Assembly (NCBI GenBank): GCA_046757645.1
Contig: JBHHYS010000100.1
Span: 1 to 9,039 of the forward strand
Direction of reading: 5' to 3'
DNA from: JBHHYS01 sp046757645
GTDB taxonomy: Bacteria > Acidobacteriota > Terriglobia > Acidiferrales > 2-02-FULL-67-57
Length of the DNA: 9,039 nt
Position numbers and translations under genes: made by a program. The stretch's first letter is position 1. Every line of letters begins with the position of its first letter. The notes under the pieces are model-generated. The model saw only the letters and a list, made by a program, of their open reading frames with translations, ran no database searches and was not told the origin of the DNA. This document shows, piece by piece, positions 5,335-9,039 of the stretch.

Positions 5335-6765
5335 ATGGCCAAGCCGAAAATCCTGGTGGTGGATGATGAAAAGCTGGTGCGATCCTCCCTGCACCAGTAC
5401 TTCAAGAACCAGGGTTATCCGGTGGTGGTCGCCGAAGATGCCGCCCAGGCGGCCGAAAAGATGGCCATGGAGCAGCCGCAGGTGGTGCTGCTGGACGTTC
5501 GCCTCCCCGACCGCAGCGGTATGCAGCTTCTCCAGGAGTGGAAGCAGGCCGGGGTGCCCGGCGCGGTGGTGATGATGACCGCCGACCCCAAACTCGATGA
5601 TGTCAAGGCAGCCATCAAGCTGGGTGCTTACGATTTTGTCTCCAAGCCGCTCGACTTCGATGAACTCAGCGTCACCGTGGCCAACGCCCTGGAGACCAGC
5701 GAGCTCCGCCAGGAAGTCCGCAGCCTGCGCGACGAAGTCCGCAAGCGCATGGGCTACCGCCAAGTGGTGGGCTCCTCCCAGGCCCTGCGTGACCTGATGG
5801 ACTTTGTCTTCAAGGTGGCGCACAGCGAAGCCCGCACCATCTTGGTCACCGGCGAAAGCGGTACCGGCAAGGACTTGATCGCCAAAGTCATTCACTACGA
5901 GTCCCCCCGGGCCGACAAGGCCTTCGTGGCCATCAACTGCTCGGCCATCCCCGAAAACTTGATGGAGGCCGAGCTCTTCGGGCATGAAAAAGGGGCCTTC
6001 ACCGACGCCAAGGCGATGAAGCGCGGCCTGTTCGAAGTGGCCGACCAGGGCACCTTGCTGCTCGACGAAATCAGCGAACTCACCCCCTTCCTGCAAGCCA
6101 AGCTGCTGCGTGTCCTGGAAGACCAAACCTTTCGCCGGGTGGGCGGGCTGCAAGACCTGCAGGTGGACGTGCGAGTGATCGCCGCCTCCAACCGCGACCT
6201 GGAAAGCGGGGTGGCCGAGAAACGCTTCCGTGAAGACCTTTTCTATCGGCTCTCGGTGATCACCCTGCACCTGCCCCCGCTCCGGGAGCGCAAAGAGGAC
6301 ATCCTGCCCCTGGCGGAGTTCTTCATCCGCCACTACCGGGAGAAGTTTCGCAAGCCCATGGAGGGAATGACGGAGGAGCTCGGCCGGGTGTTGGTCAACT
6401 ACGACTGGCCGGGCAACGTGCGCGAGCTCAAGAACGCCATCGAACGCGCGATGATCCTGGAAGAAGACAAGCTGCTCACCCCGGCCTACCTGCCCATTCG
6501 GGTGACCTCGCCCCAGAGCAGCCCCTTGAGCGCTTCCGGCGCGGACGCCGGCGGCGCCTGGCGAACCACCCCGGACGGCCGGCGCGTGCCGGTGTGGGAG
6601 ATTCCCCCCGGGGGCACCCGGCTGGAGGAGGTGGAGCGGATGCTGGTGGAGCAGGCGCTCAAAGAAGCCCATGGCAATCAGAGCCAAGCGGCGCGGCTGC
6701 TCGACATCAGCCGCGACGCCCTGCGCTACAAGATGAAGAAGTTCCAATTGGAAGATATCAAGTAG
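5335..6765 (+). CDS. NtrC-family sigma-54-dependent response regulator
   Basis: This 476-residue activator has the full NtrC architecture. The receiver (5-120) carries D10-D11, acceptor D54, T82 and K104. The AAA+ domain (about 140-388) has Walker A GESGTGKD (173-180), the sigma-54 contact loop as GAFTDA (220-225), Walker B LLLDE (241-245), REDLFYRL (299-306) and WPGNVREL (358-365). After a Pro/Ser/Gly linker (about 392-428), a Fis-type helix-turn-helix covers about 433-470 (NQSQAARLLDISRDALRYK). It uses ATP hydrolysis to remodel sigma-54 RNA polymerase bound at -24/-12 promoters. The loop differs from the canonical GAFTGA by Asp for the second Gly, a variant that occurs in some members. ATG 5335 follows GGGAAA by a few bases and the HAMP/DHp stop by 13. 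Its own kinase is not adjacent in the usual form, so the protoglobin kinase or the DHp protein is the likely phosphate source. Confidence 0.96.
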   Translation: MAKPKILVVDDEKLVRSSLHQYFKNQGYPVVVAEDAAQAAEKMAMEQPQVVLLDVRLPDRSGMQLLQEWKQAGVPGAVVMMTADPKLDDVKAAIKLGAYDFVSKPLDFDELSVTVANALETSELRQEVRSLRDEVRKRMGYRQVVGSSQALRDLMDFVFKVAHSEARTILVTGESGTGKDLIAKVIHYESPRADKAFVAINCSAIPENLMEAELFGHEKGAFTDAKAMKRGLFEVADQGTLLLDEISELTPFLQAKLLRVLEDQTFRRVGGLQDLQVDVRVIAASNRDLESGVAEKRFREDLFYRLSVITLHLPPLRERKEDILPLAEFFIRHYREKFRKPMEGMTEELGRVLVNYDWPGNVRELKNAIERAMILEEDKLLTPAYLPIRVTSPQSSPLSASGADAGGAWRTTPDGRRVPVWEIPPGGTRLEEVERMLVEQALKEAHGNQSQAARLLDISRDALRYKMKKFQLEDIK

Positions 6766-6771
6766 CCCGCG

Positions 6772-6787
6772 GGGCCCGCCGATTGCC
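6772..6787 (+). promoter_or_regulatory. Candidate sigma-54 promoter before cytochrome c copy 1
   Basis: GGGCCCGCCGATTGCC matches TGGCACG-N4-TTGCW in GGC, CG and all of TTGC, with the doublets 12 bases apart. Transcription would start near 6798, about 45 bases before the cytochrome ATG. The -24 half also lies in the GC-rich palindrome GCGGG-G-CCCGC (6769-6779), just after the activator stop, so the match may be partly fortuitous. Confidence 0.45.
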
Positions 6788-6808
6788 CATGAAGTTGAGT
6801 GTTCATGG
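6787..6808. repeat. 7-bp inverted repeat upstream of cytochrome c copy 1
   Basis: CCATGAA (6787-6793) and TTCATGG (6802-6808) are perfect mirror arms around the 8-base spacer GTTGAGTG. The repeat would overlap the start point of the candidate sigma-54 promoter, a usual place for an operator, and ends 34 bases before the cytochrome start codon. Its CATGA/TCATG core is shared with the repeat at 1492-1514, with one base more between the cores. Confidence 0.5.
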
Positions 6809-6842
6809 CTGCCGCGGAAACTCGGCAAAATGGAGGAAGAGA

Positions 6843-7178
6843 ATGAGACGCTGGCTGGTCCCGGGACTGATCCTGTTGGTGGCGGTGGCGATTCCCGCGA
6901 TGCTGGTGGGAAAGGGCGACGCCGCGGCGGGCAAGACGGTTTTCGCCAAGAAGTGCGCTCGCTGCCACGGCAAGATGGGCGAAGGCAAGCCCGCCATCGC
7001 CCGTATGTTTAAGGTGGAGTTGCGCCACCTGGGCGCGAACGAAGTGCAGGCCAAGAGCGAGGCGGAACTGCGCCAGGACATCACCCAGGGCACCGGGAAG
7101 ATGAAGCCGGTGAAAGGGCTGAATGACGCCGACTTGGCGAACCTCATCGCCCACCTGCGCACCCTGAAGAAAAAGTAG
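6843..7178 (+). CDS. Small monoheme c-type cytochrome, copy 1
   Basis: This 111-residue class I-type cytochrome c has a hydrophobic N-terminal segment (about 4-22), which acts as a Sec signal or membrane anchor, possibly cleaved near GDAAA. The mature part carries the heme site CARCH (C38, C41, H42). The likely distal ligand is M87 in GTGKMKPVKGL, followed by the C-terminal helix DADLANLIAHLRTLKKK. It should shuttle electrons in the periplasm. ATG 6843 is chosen because GGAGGAAGAG lies directly upstream; an in-frame ATG at 6789 sits inside the inverted repeat and would give a charged leader that spoils the signal peptide. It lies 77 bases after the activator and 13 before a hemerythrin gene. 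A close copy occurs at 8358-8702. The redox partner is unknown; the cytochrome b at the right edge is a candidate. Confidence 0.93.
   Translation: MRRWLVPGLILLVAVAIPAMLVGKGDAAAGKTVFAKKCARCHGKMGEGKPAIARMFKVELRHLGANEVQAKSEAELRQDITQGTGKMKPVKGLNDADLANLIAHLRTLKKK
6930..7178 (+). repeat. Duplicated cytochrome c segment, left copy
   Basis: These 249 bases align without any gap to 8454-8702, at an offset of 1524. I count 28 differences, about 89% identity. A block of just over 50 bases near the C-terminal coding part is identical, as is one of about 33 bases around the heme motif. The signal-peptide regions before 6930 and 8454 are not similar, so the duplicate is confined to the mature cytochrome. 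Confidence 0.9.
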
Positions 7179-7191
7179 GTCGGGGGCAGCC

Positions 7192-7671
7192 GTGAAGCGG
7201 CATCGGAGCCTGCACCCCCTCAGCGAGCATCACCACCACGCGCTCGTCGGGGCTCTCGAGGTCCGCCGCGCCGCGCAGGCCCCCGTGGCGGAGCGCGCCG
7301 CGGCCTTGCGGCGCGCCGGGCAAAAGCTCCTCCGTTTGTGGACGCAGGCGGGGCGGAAGCATTTTCGTGAAGAGGAGGAAGTGCTTCTGCCCGCCTACGC
7401 CCGCCACCTCGCTCTCGACGACGATCCCGCGGTGATGCGCATGCTGGCGGATCACGCCTCCATCCGCGCCCGGGTCGAGCAACTGGAAGCGGCGCTGGCG
7501 GCCCACCGCCCGGCCGAGGCCGAGGCCGTCGCTCTGGGGCGGCTGCTGCACGACCACGTGCGGCTGGAAGAGGATGTGATTTTTCCCCGTATCGAGGCGG
7601 CGTTAAGTGAAGTGGAACTCGGGGCAGTGGGCCGGCGCTTGACTCGATTACACCGGAGGAAGAAAGGCTAG
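7192..7671 (+). CDS. Hemerythrin-like (HHE domain) protein, His-rich N-terminus
   Basis: This 159-residue cytoplasmic protein is a third hemerythrin-like domain. Ligand candidates are H13 in LSEHHHHAL, H57 with E61 in HFREEEEVLLP, H88 in DHASI, and H122 with E126 in HDHVRLEEDVIFP. The four-His run near the N-terminus and the H-x3-E pairs are typical of the stand-alone bacterial family. The C-terminal tail RLHRRKKG is basic. It starts with GTG 7192 behind a weak GGGGGCAG and lies 13 bases after cytochrome c copy 1, so the two are probably cotranscribed. Its last four bases overlap the end of the opposing Cys-rich gene. Pairing with a periplasmic cytochrome suggests an O2- or NO-linked response, but no direct contact is implied because the two proteins sit in different compartments. 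Confidence 0.92.
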   Translation: MKRHRSLHPLSEHHHHALVGALEVRRAAQAPVAERAAALRRAGQKLLRLWTQAGRKHFREEEEVLLPAYARHLALDDDPAVMRMLADHASIRARVEQLEAALAAHRPAEAEAVALGRLLHDHVRLEEDVIFPRIEAALSEVELGAVGRRLTRLHRRKKG

Positions 7672-8024
7672 TCGGAGCGCCGGCGGGCCCGCTCGGCTGC
7701 CAGCTCCTTCTCCAGGCGCCCGACGGTCTGCTCCATCCATGCCAGGATGGCCTGCTCGCGTGCGCATCGGTCGGCCTGGTGGGTGAGCGATTCCACGGTG
7801 CGGCCGGCGGCGTCCAGCGGGATGTGGAAGCAGGGCGTCGCCTGCTCACGGGATTGCGGCGGGACAAACTCCAGCAATACGCAGCGGCCGCAGGGCTCGG
7901 CGGGGGTGCTCTTGCCCGCGTTCAGGCAGAGCACAGTGTCGCGGAAGGTGCCAAAGCCGCGCCGGCGGATGTTTTCAATCTCCAGCCGCAGCAGCCCGAT
8001 CACTTGCCGCTTGTCCCAGGGCAT
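7668..8024 (-). CDS. Cys-rich protein of unknown function
   Basis: I do not firmly recognise this protein of about 118 residues. It opens with a short helix (MPWDKRQVIGLLRLEIENIRR). Next comes a Cys-containing core, CLNAGKS at C33, then PCGRCVLLEFVP with C45 and C48, then PCFHIPLD with C65. A helical, charged C-terminus (about 78-118) containing C87 could form a coiled coil. Four clustered Cys could bind a metal or an Fe-S cluster; that is inference. There is no signal peptide. The start is disputed. ATG 8051 and ATG 8069 are in frame, but codons between 8051 and 8024 (AGT, GTT, TAT, CGA) are unlike the rest, and ATG 8024 has GAGAGAG seven bases upstream. A start at 8024 also fits the candidate sigma-54 promoter at 8080-8065. 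It converges on the hemerythrin gene with a 4-base overlap. Confidence 0.65.
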   Translation of the reverse strand: MPWDKRQVIGLLRLEIENIRRRGFGTFRDTVLCLNAGKSTPAEPCGRCVLLEFVPPQSREQATPCFHIPLDAAGRTVESLTHQADRCAREQAILAWMEQTVGRLEKELAAERARRRSD

Positions 8025-8064
8025 CGCAGGGCTCTCTCGATAAACACTCATCCCCCACCCCGGA

Positions 8065-8080
8065 TGCATCTATGCTGCCA
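8065..8080 (-). promoter_or_regulatory. Candidate sigma-54 promoter before the Cys-rich gene
   Basis: On the minus strand the site is TGGCAGCATAGATGCA. It matches TGGCACG-N4-TTGCW in TGGCA and TGCA, with the doublets 12 bases apart. The predicted start near 8054 leaves about 30 bases before ATG 8024 but only 3 before ATG 8051, so the site also bears on the choice of start codon. The -12 part lies inside the small palindrome GATGCATC (8063-8070). Confidence 0.5.
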
Positions 8081-8302
8081 CCTGCGGCCCAGGGAATCCC
8101 CGGGGCAACAACACCCGCCTTTTCACCCACTTCCGGCGGGACCGGGAATATTTACCCTTTCAGCCCGGCCGCCATCCTAGAAGCCGCTTCTGCGGGAAAT
8201 CCCGCTAGGGCGAGCCTCTTGCCGCACTCCGCAGCGCAGGCCTACACACAGCCGCATCGGCTAACCCTTTGCGGTCTGAGCCACTTGCGCATTGCCGCCG
8301 CG
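8081..8302. other. Gene-free divergent control region
   Basis: No reading frame here looks like a gene on either strand, and no tRNA or recognised riboswitch was found. It lies between two candidate sigma-54 promoters that point outwards. It holds several dyads: CCCGCC/GGCGGG (8114-8140), AGAAGC/GCTTCT and GCGGGA/TCCCGC (8179-8205), and AGCCG/CGGCT (8250-8262). A role as a shared upstream activator region is the simplest reading; a structured RNA is possible. Confidence 0.45.
8176..8209. repeat. Adjacent palindromes flanked by CCT/AGG arms
   Basis: AGAAGC-C-GCTTCT (8179-8191) and GCGGGA-AA-TCCCGC (8192-8205) lie back to back. The flanks CCT (8176-8178) and AGG (8207-8209) can also pair, so the 34 bases could fold as a small three-way junction. 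The second palindrome is about 100-112 bases from each flanking candidate sigma-54 promoter, a typical distance for an NtrC-type activator site. Confidence 0.45.
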
Positions 8303-8318
8303 TGGTACTTCAGATGCC
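8303..8318 (+). promoter_or_regulatory. Candidate sigma-54 promoter before cytochrome c copy 2
   Basis: TGGTACTTCAGATGCC matches TGGCACG-N4-TTGCW in TGG, AC and TGC, with the doublets exactly 12 bases apart. The predicted start near 8329 leaves a leader of about 29 bases that contains the strong ribosome-binding site of the second cytochrome gene. The position is ideal; the sequence match is moderate. Confidence 0.45.
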
Positions 8319-8342
8319 TGAATTCGGGTGGAGTTGAAAACT

Positions 8343-8350
8343 AAGGAGGT
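8343..8350 (+). promoter_or_regulatory. Strong ribosome-binding site AAGGAGGT
   Basis: AAGGAGGT is a near-perfect anti-16S complement. It ends seven bases before GTG 8358, which decides that start over the upstream in-frame GTG at 8328. It is the strongest ribosome-binding site in the window, suggesting high expression of cytochrome c copy 2. Confidence 0.85.
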
Positions 8351-8357
8351 GTGTGCC

Positions 8358-8702
8358 GTGGGACAACTAGCTCGCTGGCTGTTCTTCGGGCTGATTCTGC
8401 TGGGGGTCGCTGCCCCTTCCTTGCTGCGCGCCAGCGGGCCCGAGGCCGCAGCCGGCAAGACAATTTTCGCCAAGAAGTGCGCTCGCTGCCACGGCAAGGC
8501 GGGCGAAGGCAAGGCGGCCATCGCCCGTATGTTCAAGGTGGAGATGCGCCACCTGGGTGCGAAGCAGGTGCAGGCCAAGAGCGACGCGGAACTGCGCCAG
8601 GACATCACCCAGGGCACCGGGAAGATGAAGCCGGTGAAGGGGCTGAGCGAGGCCGACCAAGCCAACCTCGTCGCCTACATCCGCACCCTGAAACAGAAGT
8701 AG
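8358..8702 (+). CDS. Small monoheme c-type cytochrome, copy 2
   Basis: This 114-residue paralogue of the cytochrome at 6843 begins at GTG 8358. An N-terminal hydrophobic segment (about 7-23) with a likely cleavage near LRASGPEAAA exports it. The heme motif CARCH gives C41, C44 and H45, and M90 in GTGKMKPVKGL is the likely distal ligand. Over the last 84 residues it is 83% identical to copy 1. The signal peptide is unrelated and longer, and substitutions cluster in surface positions and the last helix (SEADQANLVAYIRTLKQK). It stands alone as a transcription unit: a 286-base region precedes it and a hairpin follows its stop. Role: periplasmic electron carrier. Two carriers with the same core but separate promoters suggest different expression conditions rather than different chemistry. 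Confidence 0.93.
   Translation: MGQLARWLFFGLILLGVAAPSLLRASGPEAAAGKTIFAKKCARCHGKAGEGKAAIARMFKVEMRHLGAKQVQAKSDAELRQDITQGTGKMKPVKGLSEADQANLVAYIRTLKQK
8454..8702 (+). repeat. Duplicated cytochrome c segment, right copy
   Basis: This is the direct-repeat partner of 6930-7178, gap-free and about 89% identical. Of 20 changed codons, 14 alter the amino acid and 6 are silent. Confidence 0.9.
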
Positions 8703-8725
8703 CCGCCTCTCGGCCCGAGAGCGGC
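8702..8725 (+). terminator. Hairpin after cytochrome c copy 2
   Basis: GCCG-c-CTCTCG-GCC-CGAGAG-CGGC forms a 10-bp stem with one bulged C and a 3-base loop. It begins at the last base of the stop codon. No T tract follows, so termination is inferred from stem strength and position. Confidence 0.5.
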
Positions 8726-8776
8726 ACCCGGGGCAGCCGCGCTTGCACGGGCAGAGAGAAAAACAGGACCCGGCAA

Positions 8777-8798
8777 GAGAGCTGACCCGGCTGCTCTC
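8777..8798 (-). terminator. Hairpin after the cytochrome b gene
   Basis: GAGAGC and GCTCTC pair around a 10-base loop just after the cytochrome b stop on the minus strand. A TTTTT run lies about 15-20 bases further downstream on that strand, at + positions near 8760. It is a plausible terminator for this convergent gene pair. Confidence 0.4.
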
Positions 8799-8801
8799 CT
8801 C

Positions 8802-9039
8802 TTAAGAGTTCCTTTCCGGCTTCTCGCCGCCCTCTTGGGGCAACTCTGCTGCCGGCGCCGGGGGCGAATGGAGCTGGGCCCTTTCCCGCACGCGGCTCAG
8901 TGGCGGCCGCCCGCTCCACCAGCTGCCGTCCATTGGATAGACGGCCGGGTCGAAGATTACCCAATAGAAGTGCCAGACCAGAATGGCCAGGCTGGCCAGG
9001 ATAGCTTCGTAGAAGTGAATGGCGGTGGCGGCATCGCTC
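8802..9039 (-). CDS. Membrane cytochrome b, C-terminal fragment
   Basis: Only the last 78 residues are present; the gene continues past the right edge, and no start codon lies in the window. The visible part reads ATAIHFYEAILASLAILVWHFYWVIFDP, a transmembrane helix with two His (fragment positions 8 and 23). It is followed by a Pro/Glu-rich tail that ends at TAA 8802-8804. The HFYEAILA...VWHFY...FDPAVYPM pattern resembles the last helix of cytochrome b561 / formate-dehydrogenase-gamma-like b-type cytochromes, which pass electrons between quinones and periplasmic carriers. The His at 23 could be a heme ligand, but assignment needs the rest of the protein. It converges on cytochrome c copy 2, and a b-type quinone-linked protein would be a sensible redox partner for the small cytochromes. 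Confidence 0.75.
   Translation of the reverse strand, partial: SDAATAIHFYEAILASLAILVWHFYWVIFDPAVYPMDGSWWSGRPPLSRVRERAQLHSPPAPAAELPQEGGEKPERNS

Noticed and set aside
5266..6828. Minus-strand 520-codon open frame
   Set aside because: It is the shadow of the NtrC-type activator and lacks any recognisable domain.
8081..8302. Cyclic-di-GMP riboswitch on the minus strand (GACCGCAAAGGG resembles part of the GEMM core)
   Set aside because: The other conserved GEMM elements and their spacing are absent.
6930..8702. Cytochrome direct repeats as ends of a mobile element
   Set aside because: No transposase, integrase or terminal inverted repeats lie between them; a simple gene duplication explains the repeat.

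Overview
This is a gene-dense, GC-rich bacterial window with NtrC/sigma-54-type regulation and small c-type cytochromes. That suggests a Gram-negative, respiratory or facultatively anaerobic bacterium, for example of the deltaproteobacterial or acidobacterial type. The sequence alone does not fix the lineage. No rRNA, tRNA, CRISPR array, transposase or integrase was seen.

Layout. Positions 73-510 (+) encode a hemerythrin-like protein. Facing it is a long minus-strand series, read from 4927 down to 611: a hybrid histidine kinase with an N-terminal protoglobin-like domain (4927-3212), a stand-alone receiver (3206-2790), a degenerate receiver (2566-2177), a second hemerythrin-like protein (2113-1556), a 64-residue zinc ribbon (1356-1162) and a short VIT1/CCC1-type metal transporter (1156-611). 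Only 34 bases separate the kinase from a divergent plus-strand series: a small soluble HAMP-plus-DHp-like protein (4962-5321), an NtrC-family activator (5335-6765), a monoheme cytochrome c (6843-7178) and a third hemerythrin-like protein (7192-7671). A Cys-rich protein of unknown function runs the other way (8024-7668). After about 330 bases without a gene comes a second copy of the cytochrome c (8358-8702; 83% protein identity over 84 residues). The C-terminal end of a membrane cytochrome b lies on the minus strand at the right edge (9039-8802).

How the genes may work together (inference). The kinase probably senses a heme ligand such as O2, NO or CO through its globin domain. It carries its own C-terminal receiver, and the small DHp-like protein has no ATPase domain, so the parts of a multistep relay ending at the NtrC-type activator are present. 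Four plausible -24/-12 (sigma-54) elements lie upstream of both cytochrome genes, the Cys-rich protein and the degenerate receiver, so the activator may control genes inside this same window. The outputs are non-heme diiron proteins, an iron/manganese-type transporter and periplasmic electron carriers. Together this looks like a gas-responsive (O2 or NO) iron and electron-transfer island. Individual domain calls are firm. The wiring, the ligand and the promoters are hypotheses.
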